A stretch of DNA of 24,507 nt from an uncultured Comamonadaceae bacterium (GTDB lineage: Bacteria > Pseudomonadota > Gammaproteobacteria > Burkholderiales > Burkholderiaceae), in contig CAMLSD010000077.1 of assembly GCA_946482595.1 (NCBI GenBank), positions 1 through 24,507 of the forward strand, written 5' to 3'. A program made the position numbers and the translations under genes. Positions within the stretch are counted from its first letter, which is position 1. Every line of letters begins with the position of its first letter. Shown here piece after piece: positions 15,273 to 23,684 of the stretch. The notes beneath the pieces were generated by a model. That model was not told where the DNA came from. It was given only the letters and a program-made list of their open reading frames with translations, and did not search any database.

Positions 15273-17574
15273 GCTCCTTCAGGCGTGCGGAAGCATTGGC
15301 CACGATCAGGGCGGTCATGTTGACCACGCGGCGCACGGTGGCCGAGGGCGTGAGGATGTGCGCCGGCGCGGCCGCACCCAGCAGGATGGGGCCGACCGTC
15401 ACGCCCTGGCCGCCGGTCATCTTGAGCACGTTGAACAGGATGTTCGCCGCGTCCAGGTTGGGCATCACCAGCACGTTGGCCGCACCGTGCAGCGTGGATT
15501 CGGGCAGGAAGCTGCGCCGCACGTCCTCGCTCAGCGCGGCGTCGCCGTGCATCTCGCCATCGGCCTCGACGTCCGGGCAGCGCGCCACGAAGAGATTGCG
15601 CGCCTCACGCATCTTGCGCGCCGACGGCCGCGAGCTGGCGCCGAACATCGAGTGCGACAGGAAGGCGACCTTGGGCGGAATGCCGAAACGCTGCACCTCG
15701 TCGACGGCCATCGCGGCGATGTCGGCCAGTTGCTCGGCGCTCGGATCGTCGTTCACGAAGGTGTCGGCGATGAACAGGGTGTGCTTGTCGAGCATCAGCG
15801 CGTTCATCGCGGCAAACCCTTGCGAGCCGGGCTGCACGCCGATGACGTCGCGCAGGTGCTCGAGGTGGGCATCGAAGCGGCCGACCAGGCCGCACAGCAT
15901 GCCGTCGGCATCCCCCAGGTGCACCATCATCGCGGCGATCAGCGTGTTGGACCGCCGCATGGCCACCTTGGCCATCTCGGGCGTGACACCGTCGCGCGCC
16001 TTGAGCTTGTGATAGGCCTCCCAGTACTGGCGGAAGCGCGGATCGTCCTCGGGGTTGCACAGCTCGAAGTCGCGTCCGGCCTGCAGGCGCAGCCCGGCGC
16101 GCTCGATGCGCATGGCCACCACCGCCGGGCGGCCGATCAGGATGGGCTTGACCAGGTGTTCGTCGATCGACGCCTGCACCGCCCGCAGCACGCGCTCGTC
16201 CTCACCCTCGGCATAGGCGATGCGCCGCGGCTGGGCCCGCGCCGCCGAGAACACCGGCCGCATGAACAGCCCCGTGTGCGTGACAAAACGCGTGAGCGAC
16301 TGCCGGTAGGCCTCGAGGTCGGTGATCGGCCGCGTGGCCACGCCCGAGGCTTCGGCCGCCTTGGCCACCGCCGGCGCGATGCGCAGGATCAGGCGCGAGT
16401 CGAAGGGCGTGGGAATCAGGTAGTCGGGGCCGAAGCGCAGCTCGCGGCCCGAATAGGCCGAGGCGACCTCGTCGCTGATCTCGGCCTTGGCAAGATCAGC
16501 GATCTCGCGCACGCAGGCGACCTTCATCGCCTCGGTGATGCGGGTGGCGCCGCTGTCGAGTGCCCCACGGAAGATGTACGGGAAACACAGGACGTTGTTG
16601 ACCTGGTTGGGGTAGTCGGAGCGGCCCGTGGCGATGATGCAGTCCGGGCGGGCCTCACGCGCCAGTTCGGGGCGGATCTCCGGCTCGGGGTTGGCCAGTG
16701 CCAGGATGATCGGCCGATCGGCCATGGTCTTGACCATCTCGGGCGTGAGCACGCCCGGCGCCGAGCAGCCCAGGAAGACATCGGCACCCTTGACGACGTC
16801 GGCCAGCGTGCGTGCGTCGGTGTGCTGCACGAAGCGCTGCTTGGAGGCATCGAGCTTGTCCTCGCGCCGGTCGTGGATCACGCCCTTGGAGTCGCAGGCG
16901 AAGATGTTCTCGCGCCGCACACCCAGCTCGACCATCAGGTCCAGGCAGGCGATCGCGGCCGCGCCCGCGCCGGACACCGCGATGCGCACCTCGCCGATCT
17001 GCTTGCCCACCAGCTCCAGCCCGTTGAGCAGTGCGGCGGCCGAGATGATGGCCGTGCCGTGCTGGTCATCGTGGAAGACGGGGATGTTCAGGCGCTCGCG
17101 CAGCTTCTTCTCGATATAGAAGCACTCGGGGGCCTTGATGTCCTCGAGGTTGATGCCGCCCAGCGTGGGTTCGAGCGAGGCGATGATGTCGACCAGCTTG
17201 TCCGGGTCGCGCTCGGCCAGCTCGATGTCGAACACGTCGATGCCAGCGAACTTCTTGAACAGGCAGCCCTTGCCTTCCATCACCGGTTTGCCGGCCAGCG
17301 GGCCGATGTCGCCCAGCCCCAGCACGGCCGTGCCGTTGGTCACCACCCCCACCAGGTTGCCGCGGGAGGTGTATTCGGCCGCCAGGGTGGGGTCTTCCTC
17401 GATGGCCAGGCAGGCATAGGCCACACCCGGGGAGTAGGCCAGCGACAGGTCACGCTGGTTGGACAGGGGCTTGGTGGGTACCACGGCGATCTTGCCGCGC
17501 ACGCCGGCCCGGTGGTATTCGAGCGCTGCGTCGCGCAAGGCCTGTTCGGCTGGCGTGAGTTCCTTCTTGCCCAT
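15265..17574 (-). CDS. maeB: NADP-dependent malic enzyme with phosphotransacetylase-like C-terminal domain
   Basis: Hybrid malic enzyme of 769 residues (E. coli MaeB has 759). It oxidatively decarboxylates malate to pyruvate, linking the TCA cycle with pyruvate and giving NADPH. Visible elements are the N-terminal substrate region with SLAYSPGVA (44-52), the family signature FHDDQHGTA (167-175), and a Rossmann motif [13 protein letters not shown] (201-213). Residues from about 430 on resemble phosphotransacetylase; in MaeB-type enzymes this part is a regulatory acetyl-CoA-sensing region rather than a proven transferase. The ATG at 17574 follows GAGGAG at a 6-base gap. The MFS gene follows without a gap. 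A palindrome at 17664-17677 lies upstream. Confidence 0.95.
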   Translation of the reverse strand: MGKKELTPAEQALRDAALEYHRAGVRGKIAVVPTKPLSNQRDLSLAYSPGVAYACLAIEEDPTLAAEYTSRGNLVGVVTNGTAVLGLGDIGPLAGKPVMEGKGCLFKKFAGIDVFDIELAERDPDKLVDIIASLEPTLGGINLEDIKAPECFYIEKKLRERLNIPVFHDDQHGTAIISAAALLNGLELVGKQIGEVRIAVSGAGAAAIACLDLMVELGVRRENIFACDSKGVIHDRREDKLDASKQRFVQHTDARTLADVVKGADVFLGCSAPGVLTPEMVKTMADRPIILALANPEPEIRPELAREARPDCIIATGRSDYPNQVNNVLCFPYIFRGALDSGATRITEAMKVACVREIADLAKAEISDEVASAYSGRELRFGPDYLIPTPFDSRLILRIAPAVAKAAEASGVATRPITDLEAYRQSLTRFVTHTGLFMRPVFSAARAQPRRIAYAEGEDERVLRAVQASIDEHLVKPILIGRPAVVAMRIERAGLRLQAGRDFELCNPEDDPRFRQYWEAYHKLKARDGVTPEMAKVAMRRSNTLIAAMMVHLGDADGMLCGLVGRFDAHLEHLRDVIGVQPGSQGFAAMNALMLDKHTLFIADTFVNDDPSAEQLADIAAMAVDEVQRFGIPPKVAFLSHSMFGASSRPSARKMREARNLFVARCPDVEADGEMHGDAALSEDVRRSFLPESTLHGAANVLVMPNLDAANILFNVLKMTGGQGVTVGPILLGAAAPAHILTPSATVRRVVNMTALIVANASARLKERG

Positions 17575-17663
17575 GTCTGGCTCCTCTTGAATGATTGTTC
17601 GGCCGCCCGGATGCTGGCCAGGATACGGATGATCGAGGGTAATCCCGTAATGCGGGGCGATTC

Positions 17664-17677
17664 GTACTGGGAAGTAC
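17664..17677. promoter_or_regulatory. Candidate operator upstream of maeB
   Basis: GTACTGGGAAGTAC (minus strand GTACTTCCCAGTAC) is a perfect inverted repeat with 5-base arms and a 4-base centre, about 90 bases before the maeB start in a 159-bp gap. Its AT content is higher than its surroundings. A regulator of central carbon metabolism could bind here; the protein is not known from the sequence. Confidence 0.4.
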
Positions 17678-17733
17678 CTACAGTTTTGTGCTGGCGTGAC
17701 CGACGGGTGTCGGCCGCGCCCGGCCTGGGCCGA

Positions 17734-18036
17734 TCAGGCCGACTTGGCCACGAGTTCGAAGTGCTCGACCTGCGGCGGCTGGGCAAAAAACGGGCCGACG
17801 ATCGCGCGCCACTCGGCAAAGGCGCTGGACTGGCGGAAGTCCACCGTGTGGTTCTCCAGCGTCTCCCAGTAGATCATCAGCAGGTAGCGCTGGGGCGACT
17901 CGACACTGCGGTTGACCTTGAAGCCGGCAAACCCCTTGGAGCGCGAGATCACCGTGGTCACGCCACGCTGGATGGCTTCGTCGAAGGCGGCCTGCTGGCC
18001 GGGGGTGATGCGGATGTCGGCGACTTCCAGGATCAT
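17734..18036 (-). CDS. Antibiotic biosynthesis monooxygenase (ABM) fold protein
   Basis: Small protein of 100 residues with the ferredoxin-like ABM fold. It starts MILEVADIRITPGQQAAFDE and has the SKGFAGFKVNRSVESPQRYL core, a MIYWETLENHTVDF segment and an ending VEHFELV, all usual for stand-alone ABM proteins, which form dimers; many have no proven chemistry. The ATG at 18036 follows GGAGA at a 5-base gap. The gene lies between the phosphoribosyltransferase and maeB on the same strand. A second ABM-like domain is attached to the MFS transporter on the far side of maeB. Stress response or quinone/heme-related roles are possible; none is shown here. Confidence 0.87.
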   Translation of the reverse strand: MILEVADIRITPGQQAAFDEAIQRGVTTVISRSKGFAGFKVNRSVESPQRYLLMIYWETLENHTVDFRQSSAFAEWRAIVGPFFAQPPQVEHFELVAKSA

Positions 18037-18037
18037 G

Positions 18038-18060
18038 CGGGTCTCCAGTTCAAAGACCCG
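18038..18060 (-). promoter_or_regulatory. Leader hairpin overlapping the ABM ribosome binding site
   Basis: Perfect 7-bp inverted repeat CGGGTCT / AGACCCG with a 9-base loop, ending 2 bases before the ATG at 18036 (minus strand). The 3' arm in the transcript covers the last three bases of the GGAGA box. Folding would hide the ribosome binding site, so translation could be modulated; this is inference. Confidence 0.35.
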
Positions 18061-18090
18061 GATCTTAGGCCCTGGCCGCCGGGCCCGCGG

Positions 18091-18732
18091 TCAAGGCTGG
18101 CGCAGGCAGGCCATCACGTCGCGGTCGTCGAGCTGGTCGAAGTGCCGGTAGTGCGCCCCCACGGCCGTGAACGGTTCAGGGGTGTCCAGGCACACGACCT
18201 GATCCACCTCGACCCGCAGGCGCTCGAGGGTCTCGCGGGGTGCCACCGGCACCGCCAGCACCACCTGGGCCGGGCGGCGCACCCGCAAGGAGCGAAGCGC
18301 CGCGCGCATCGTGGCTCCGGTGGCGATGCCGTCATCGACGACCACCACCGAGCGACCATGCACGTTCTGGGCAGCCTGGCCGCCCAGGTAGAGGGCGCGC
18401 CGCCGTGCCAGCTCGGCCAGCGCCTGCGGCACCTGGGCCTGGATGGCTTCGTGTGTCATGCCGGTACAGGCCATGCCCTGTTCGTCGAGCTCCAGGCACG
18501 GCGGCGGGCCCTCGGCGATGGCGGCCACGGCCAGCTCAGGGAACAGCGGCGAGGTGATCTTGCGCACCAGCAGCAGGTCCAGCGGCAGATGCAGCGCCTG
18601 CGCGATCGGGGCGGCAACCGCCACCCCACCGCGGGGCAGGGCCAGCACCAGTTCCAGCGGCGGCTCGACACCCGCCAGCCGCTCGGCCAGCTCACGCCCG
18701 GCCGCGGCACGATCGGCAAAACGCTGCAACAT
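18091..18732 (-). CDS. Phosphoribosyltransferase family protein
   Basis: Cytoplasmic type I phosphoribosyltransferase-fold protein of 213 residues. The PRPP-binding loop VVVVDDGIATGATM is at 129-142; ALPRGGVAVAAPIAQAL lies at 31-47 and RKITSP at 58-63. This arrangement is that of the COG1926-type proteins often annotated only as phosphoribosyltransferase, whose nucleobase or other acceptor is unknown. The ATG at 18732 is favoured by AGGAG 6 bases upstream over an ATG at 18753. It sits 70 bp after the YigZ gene and 54 bp before the ABM gene, all on the minus strand. Confidence 0.9.
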   Translation of the reverse strand: MLQRFADRAAAGRELAERLAGVEPPLELVLALPRGGVAVAAPIAQALHLPLDLLLVRKITSPLFPELAVAAIAEGPPPCLELDEQGMACTGMTHEAIQAQVPQALAELARRRALYLGGQAAQNVHGRSVVVVDDGIATGATMRAALRSLRVRRPAQVVLAVPVAPRETLERLRVEVDQVVCLDTPEPFTAVGAHYRHFDQLDDRDVMACLRQP

Positions 18733-18802
18733 GATCGCGCTCCTGCAATACATCCACAGGATGCCCGATTCCGCCGTGCCGTGCGAGTGTGCGCGGGCCG
18801 GA

Positions 18803-19393
18803 TCAGGCGCCGTCGATCCAGACGGCGCGTCCCTGGGTGATTTCGTTGATGCGGATCATGAATTCAGCCGCCCGAGGTTGGGGCAGGCGCAGCGCCAGTT
18901 CGACCAGGCTGCCATGGGCTGTGTCCACGAGCACGGCGCCGGCCTGCTCGATCTCGCGGCGCACCAGGCCCTCCATCGAGTAGGGCACGGCGCAGCGCAA
19001 CACGGCCTGGCGTTCCAGGGTGACCTTGGCGGCCCCCAGCAGCGCCTGCGCCACGGCATCGGTGTAGGCCCGCACCAGCCCGCCGGCACCCAGTTTCACG
19101 CCGCCGAAGTAGCGCACCACGGTGGCCAGCACACCGTCGAGGTCCTGGTGGCGCAGCACCTCGAGCATCGGGCGCCCGGCCGTGCCGCCGGGTTCGCCGT
19201 CGTCGTTGGCCGCCGACTGCCCACCGGCCAGCAGGGCCCAGCACACGTGGGCGGCACCCGGGTGCTCGGCACGCAGGCGCGCCACCTCGGCCTGTGCGCC
19301 AGCACGATCGGGCATGGGCTGGACGCAACCGATGAAACGGCTCTTCTTGATCAGGAGGTCGCTGTGGACCGGGCCGGCCAGGGTCTGTGACAT
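18803..19393 (-). CDS. YigZ/IMPACT family protein
   Basis: Protein of 196 residues in the UPF0029/YigZ family. The N-terminal IMPACT domain includes IKKSRFIGCVQPM (15-27) and the signature NDDGEPGGTAGRPMLEVL (63-80), followed by VVRYFGGVKLGAGGLVRAY (92-110). A second, ferredoxin-like domain fills the C-terminus. Eukaryotic IMPACT interferes with Gcn1-dependent Gcn2 activation; the bacterial role is not settled. The start at 19393 is chosen because family homology begins there; no ribosome binding site is apparent. It is divergent from the diguanylate cyclase gene, with an 85-bp gap, and heads a minus-strand gene run. Confidence 0.92.
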   Translation of the reverse strand: MSQTLAGPVHSDLLIKKSRFIGCVQPMPDRAGAQAEVARLRAEHPGAAHVCWALLAGGQSAANDDGEPGGTAGRPMLEVLRHQDLDGVLATVVRYFGGVKLGAGGLVRAYTDAVAQALLGAAKVTLERQAVLRCAVPYSMEGLVRREIEQAGAVLVDTAHGSLVELALRLPQPRAAEFMIRINEITQGRAVWIDGA

Positions 19394-19478
19394 GGCGCGG
19401 CAGCATACGCCACTCCACCCTTCAGGGGGATGCCCAAAGTCTTGCGCGAAGGCCGCTGCCGTTACACAGTCCAGGGGC

Positions 19479-20810
19479 ATGAACCGACAGGATCCCACCC
19501 CCCCCGGCACGCACAAGGCAGCACGTGCGCCGTCGGTTGGCGCCGAGGAGATGCTGCGCGTGCTCACGCACAGCGTGGGCGCCACGGTGGCCGTGATCGG
19601 GCGCGATCTTCGTTTTGTCTACGCCAACGAAGAGTTCGCCACCTGGCTCGACATGACGCCCGAGCAGTTGCGCGGCCGGGCGATGCGCGACGTCTACGGC
19701 GAATACAACCACGCACGCTACATGCCCTTCGTCGAGCGCGTGCTGCAGGGCGAAAAGGTCAACTACCAGCGTCAGGTGCGCAGCCCCGCCGGTGTGGACG
19801 AATGGCGCACCATCTGCCTGTCGCCGTGGCGTGACGACAGCGGCGAGGTGGTCGGGTTTGTCGCCTCCTCGCTCGACGTGCACGAGCTCAAGGCCACCAC
19901 CGAGGCCCTGCACACGGCCAACCAGCGTCTGTCCTCGCACATGGACAACAGCCCGCTGGCCGTGATCGAGATGAACCGCGAGCTGTGCCTGGAGCACCAC
20001 TCGCACCGCACCTGCGAGCTGCTGGGCTGGAGCCAGACCGACCTGCGCGGGCAGTCGGTGCTGGCCCTGCTGCATGCCGAGCAGGAAGACAACGCGCCGC
20101 TGCGCCTGGCCTTGCGCCGGCTGCAGCGCCGCGAAGAGACCCGCAACCGTGTCGAGGCCACGCACCGCCGCCCGGACGGCACGCTGGTGCACTGTGAATG
20201 GTTCAACTCGGCACTCACCGACGCGCGCGGCGAGGTCGAGTCGATCATGTCGCTGGTCGAGGACGTGACCGCCAAGGTGCAGGCCGCACAGCGCCTGCAT
20301 TTCATGGTGCAGCACGACGCCCTCACCGGCCTGCTCAACCGCATGGCCTTTCACGAGCGGGTCGAAACCGCGCTGATGCGGGCGCGGCGCACCGGCCAGA
20401 GCGTGGCGGTGCTGTTCATCGACCTGGACGGCTTCAAGTCGGTCAACGATGCCTTCGGCCATGCCACCGGCGATCTGGTGCTGCGCGACGCGGCCCGACG
20501 CCTGGCCCAGGCCGTGCGCGAAACCGACACGGTGGCCCGCATCGGCGGCGATGAATTTGTCGTGCTGCTGGACACCGAGGTCCAGCCCGGCACCCCGGCG
20601 GCCGTGTGCCAGCGCGTGCTGCTGGCGCTGCAGCAGCCGTTCTGCCTGCCGGAGGGTCGCCAGTGCGAGCTGGGCGCCAGCATCGGGGTGGCACGCCACC
20701 CGCCGGCCGAAGGGCAGGCCGACCGGCTGCTCAACCGCGCCGACCAGGCGATGTACGAGGCCAAGCGCGCGGGGCGGGGCTGCGTGCGCGAGGCCATGCT
20801 GCCCGGCTGA
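19479..20810 (+). CDS. Diguanylate cyclase with two PAS domains
   Basis: Predicted cytoplasmic cyclic-di-GMP synthase of 443 residues. Two PAS domains occupy about 25-140 and 150-270; the second ends in a MSLVEDVTAKVQAAQ linker. The GGDEF domain (about 275-440) has DALTGLLNR (280-288), the metal- and substrate-binding FIDLDGFKSVNDAFGH (313-328) and an intact GGDEF (356-360). RETD at 347-350 lies five residues before GGDEF, an RxxD inhibitory site, so product feedback is expected. No transmembrane segment or signal peptide is seen, so it senses an internal signal. The ATG at 19479 fits the domain start; the frame is open to 19122, but that stretch is antisense to the YigZ gene. The ribosome binding site is poor (AGGGG one base away). 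Confidence 0.9.
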   Translation: MNRQDPTPPGTHKAARAPSVGAEEMLRVLTHSVGATVAVIGRDLRFVYANEEFATWLDMTPEQLRGRAMRDVYGEYNHARYMPFVERVLQGEKVNYQRQVRSPAGVDEWRTICLSPWRDDSGEVVGFVASSLDVHELKATTEALHTANQRLSSHMDNSPLAVIEMNRELCLEHHSHRTCELLGWSQTDLRGQSVLALLHAEQEDNAPLRLALRRLQRREETRNRVEATHRRPDGTLVHCEWFNSALTDARGEVESIMSLVEDVTAKVQAAQRLHFMVQHDALTGLLNRMAFHERVETALMRARRTGQSVAVLFIDLDGFKSVNDAFGHATGDLVLRDAARRLAQAVRETDTVARIGGDEFVVLLDTEVQPGTPAAVCQRVLLALQQPFCLPEGRQCELGASIGVARHPPAEGQADRLLNRADQAMYEAKRAGRGCVREAMLPG

Positions 20811-20820
20811 ACCGGGCAGC
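20798..20820. terminator. Hairpin enclosing the cyclase stop codon
   Basis: Perfect 9-bp inverted repeat GCTGCCCGG-CTGAA-CCGGGCAGC whose loop contains the TGA stop of the diguanylate cyclase gene. It lies between two convergent genes, so it could end transcripts from either side, but no T-tract is present. Confidence 0.45.
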
Positions 20821-20831
20821 GGCCACCGGAC

Positions 20832-22304
20832 TCACCAGGGCCGGATGCTCTGCTGGTAGTGGAAGAAGTCGTCCGGGTCGTAGCGCTTCTTCACCTCGAG
20901 CAATCGATCGAAGGCCAGGCCGAAGTAGGCATGCCGGAAGTCCGCGAGCCGTGCGTCCGGGTAGTTCTGGTAGACGTGGCCGTTCATCATCGGCCGCAGC
21001 AACTGCATGAAACCGTCGAGCCAGGCGTCCATCTGCTGGCGCTCCTGGTCGTTGGTCCAGAAGACGTCGACCACCAGGTCGGTGTCGACGTTGCGGTGGA
21101 TGAACGCCGTGTCGCCCACCGGCATGCGGTTGATCGCGCCCCCGTAGGGCTCCAGGTAGGCCAGCGTCCAGCCATTGGGTGAGGTCTGGAAGTAGTCGAC
21201 GATGGACTGCCACTGCGCACGCGTGAGCGGCCGGTCGATGTAGCCGCTGGCCTTGGTCTCGGCCGCGCCGTCGGGCAGGTTGTCGGGCAGCGAGTACGGA
21301 TGGTCCTCGAGGTAGATGTCCATCTGCGGGTAGGAGCCCATGCGGTCGACCAGCAACTGGGCCGATGGCACGTCGAGCCAGGCGGCGATCGCGGCCAGCC
21401 CATCGTCGCGGCTGCCGCAGTACATGCCCTGCACCATGTAGACCGGCTGGCCGCCCACATAGCCCAGGTTCATCATGTAGCCGAGCTGGTCGGGGGCACC
21501 GGTCTTCATGAAGCGCTGCTGCATCAGCTCGAGCACCTCGGCTGCATGGGCGGCGTCCCAGGACACCGCAAACGCCCAGACCTGGTCCAGCCGGACCATG
21601 CGATAGCTCACCTGCAGCACGATGCCGAAGTTGCCGCCGGTGCCGCCCCGCAGCGCCCAGAACAGGTCGGGGTTCTCGCGGTCGTTGGCGTTGACGATGC
21701 GCCCGTCGGCCAGGGCGATGCGGAAGTTCGCCGCCTTGTCGCACTGGATGCCGAAGGCGCGCGAGGTGTAGCCATACCCGCCGCCCTGCACAAAACCGCC
21801 GACACACACACTGCCGCAGGCGCCGGTGGGCACGTGCCAGCCGGTGCCGTCCATCGCGGCATTGAAACGGTCGAAGTCGGTGCCGGCACCGACGTGCACC
21901 GTGGCATTGGCTTCGTCGAGCACCACGCTGTGCAGCTCGCTGAGGTCGATCACCATGCCGTCGTTGACCGAGTAGCCCGCGGTGCTGTGGCCACCACAGC
22001 GCACCGCCACCCACAGGCCGGTGGTGCGGGCCAAGGCGAGGCACAGCAGCACGTCGCGCTCGCTGGCGCAGTAGACGATCACCTGCGGATACGACTGGAA
22101 CGCCGGGTTGGATTCCTGGCGCGCCTCGTTGTAGTCCGGGTCGCCGGGCAGCACCACACGACCGGCCAGGCCCGTCTCGAGTTCGGCCAGGGCCGACCAG
22201 CTCAGCTTGCTCGACGGGTCCGGCGTGTTGCTGGCCGATCGTTCGCGCCAGTGCGCGATGCGGCGGGCCTTGGCGATGCGTCTGTCACTCTTGCGGTGGG
22301 CCAT
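20832..22304 (-). CDS. FAD-linked oxidoreductase, berberine-bridge-enzyme type
   Basis: Flavoprotein oxidase of 490 residues. The FAD-binding PCMH domain covers about 65-245: VRCGGHSTAGYS (101-112) carries His106, the usual 8-alpha FAD attachment site, and PTGACGSVCVGGF (159-171) carries Cys163 at the position that makes the second, 6-S-cysteinyl bond in bicovalent members. GGGYGYTSRAFG follows. The C-terminal berberine-bridge domain ends RYDPDDFFHYQQSIRPW, the family's normal close. Such enzymes oxidise sugars, alcohols or alkaloid-like compounds; the substrate is not known. No signal peptide is evident. The ATG at 22304 has AAGGAGA about 9 bases upstream. It is the last gene of a minus-strand run with the aminotransferase. 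Confidence 0.92.
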   Translation of the reverse strand: MAHRKSDRRIAKARRIAHWRERSASNTPDPSSKLSWSALAELETGLAGRVVLPGDPDYNEARQESNPAFQSYPQVIVYCASERDVLLCLALARTTGLWVAVRCGGHSTAGYSVNDGMVIDLSELHSVVLDEANATVHVGAGTDFDRFNAAMDGTGWHVPTGACGSVCVGGFVQGGGYGYTSRAFGIQCDKAANFRIALADGRIVNANDRENPDLFWALRGGTGGNFGIVLQVSYRMVRLDQVWAFAVSWDAAHAAEVLELMQQRFMKTGAPDQLGYMMNLGYVGGQPVYMVQGMYCGSRDDGLAAIAAWLDVPSAQLLVDRMGSYPQMDIYLEDHPYSLPDNLPDGAAETKASGYIDRPLTRAQWQSIVDYFQTSPNGWTLAYLEPYGGAINRMPVGDTAFIHRNVDTDLVVDVFWTNDQERQQMDAWLDGFMQLLRPMMNGHVYQNYPDARLADFRHAYFGLAFDRLLEVKKRYDPDDFFHYQQSIRPW

Positions 22305-22398
22305 GGGGCGGTCTCTCCTTGGGAGGTGGTGGATGCGTCTGCGTTGTAGCACGCACGCATGACCACGCCTCCCCCCAGAAGGGGGAACGCCCTGCCTG

Positions 22399-23643
22399 TC
22401 AGCCCGCCAGGCGCCTCAGGGCTTCCCCCAGGGTGTCGACCTCGGCATCGGTGGTGTGCACGGCCGGTGTCACGCGCAGCACGTCACCGCCCGCCGCACC
22501 GTCGCGCCGCACGGTGAGCACGCCGAACTGCTGCCGCAGGACCTTCGCGAGCTGGGTGTTGTCTGCGGCGCTCGCATGGCCGCTGCGCCGGAACGAGGTG
22601 ATACCTGCCGTCATGCGCGGGTCGTCCGGCGTGAGCACGTCATACCCGCCAGCCGCGCGGGCCGCCGCCACCCAGCGATTGCGCAGGTGGCGCAATCGGG
22701 CCTCCTTGGCGTCGGCTCCGATGGCCCCGTGCAGGTCCAGCGCGGCGCCCAGGCTCAGCCAGGCCGCGAAGTTGGGGCTGCCAGTGTGGATGCGGCAGCG
22801 GATGTCGTCGGCCGGGTAGTCCCGGTCACCGAAGTAGGGGTCGATCGCGTCGAGGGCACCGCGCCGGATGTAGAGTGCGCCGCAGCCCAGCGGTGCACCG
22901 ATCCACTTGTGCAGGTTGAACGCCACATACGGCGCATCGAGTGCGGTGACGTCGAAATCGAGCTGGCCCCAGGAGTGGGCGGCGTCCACCAGCACCTCGG
23001 CGCCCGCGTTGCGGGCGATGGCCGCCAGCTCGGCCACCGGCATCACCAGCCCGGTGCAATGGCTCAGGTGCGTCAGCAGCACCATCCGGGTCTGCGGGTG
23101 CTGCTGCAGTGCCTGGCGGTAGGCCGCGATCACCGCGTCGCGGTCAGCCGGCTCGGGAATGGTGAGGCACACCGGCGTCACACCGCGACGCTCGCGCAGC
23201 CATTCCATCGCGCGGCGCATTGCCGGGTAGTCGAGGTCGCAGTACAGCACGGTGTCGCCGGGCTGCAGCCGGTTGTAGCCGCCGATCAGCGCCAGCATCG
23301 CCTCGGTCGCGCCACGTGTGAGCACCACTTCGTCGAGGTGGCAGCCCAGCGATCGGGCCAGGCGGGCCCGCAGCCCGTCGAGCAGTTCAGGCCAGCGATC
23401 GCGGATCAGCAGGGTGTTACTGTGGTTGACCACATCGGTCCAGTGCGCAAACTGCGCCTTGACCGGCTCGGCCATCACGCCCCAGTAGCCGTTTTCCAGG
23501 TTGATGGGCTCGCGCGACACGTCGTACAGCGAACGTACGGCCTGCCAGAACGGGCCATCGGCACCCGGGTCGTGGACGGGCCGTGCAGGCAGGCTGGCGA
23601 GGGCTTCGGTCAGGGCGGGAACACGGTGGGCGAGCAGGTCCAT
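22399..23643 (-). CDS. Class V aminotransferase (isopenicillin-N epimerase-like)
   Basis: Pyridoxal-phosphate enzyme of 414 residues, fold type I. The PLP lysine is Lys246 in FNLHKWIGAPLG; the cofactor-ring aspartate and nearby histidine appear in VDAAHSWGQ (219-227) as Asp220 and His223. LTRGATEAM (108-116) is the phosphate-binding turn. The N-terminal NLENGYWGVM (48-57) is typical of the isopenicillin-N epimerase-like branch. The amino donor or cysteine/epimerase activity cannot be assigned. It sits 41 bp after the TRAP permease gene and 94 bp before the BBE oxidase on the same strand. No obvious ribosome binding site precedes the ATG at 23643. Confidence 0.9.
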   Translation of the reverse strand: MDLLAHRVPALTEALASLPARPVHDPGADGPFWQAVRSLYDVSREPINLENGYWGVMAEPVKAQFAHWTDVVNHSNTLLIRDRWPELLDGLRARLARSLGCHLDEVVLTRGATEAMLALIGGYNRLQPGDTVLYCDLDYPAMRRAMEWLRERRGVTPVCLTIPEPADRDAVIAAYRQALQQHPQTRMVLLTHLSHCTGLVMPVAELAAIARNAGAEVLVDAAHSWGQLDFDVTALDAPYVAFNLHKWIGAPLGCGALYIRRGALDAIDPYFGDRDYPADDIRCRIHTGSPNFAAWLSLGAALDLHGAIGADAKEARLRHLRNRWVAAARAAGGYDVLTPDDPRMTAGITSFRRSGHASAADNTQLAKVLRQQFGVLTVRRDGAAGGDVLRVTPAVHTTDAEVDTLGEALRRLAG

Positions 23644-23684
23644 GGGCCGTCAGGTCGGTGGTGGTGACGCCCCATTGTGCAGGC

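Noticed and set aside
13924..15323. Alternative frames on both strands across the MFS gene
   Set aside because: They lack hydrophobic helix patterns or family motifs; the MFS reading is far better supported.
14977..18840. Plus-strand frame of almost 1300 codons opposite maeB, ABM and phosphoribosyltransferase genes
   Set aside because: It is antisense to clearly recognised proteins and has no domain signature of its own.
18803..19585. Longer start for the YigZ gene at 19585
   Set aside because: The extra residues are cysteine- and proline-rich without similarity to the family, and they overlap the start of the divergent cyclase gene.
22370..22386. C-run/G-run hairpin after the aminotransferase gene
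   Set aside because: Only a 5-bp stem with no T-tract; too weak to call a terminator.
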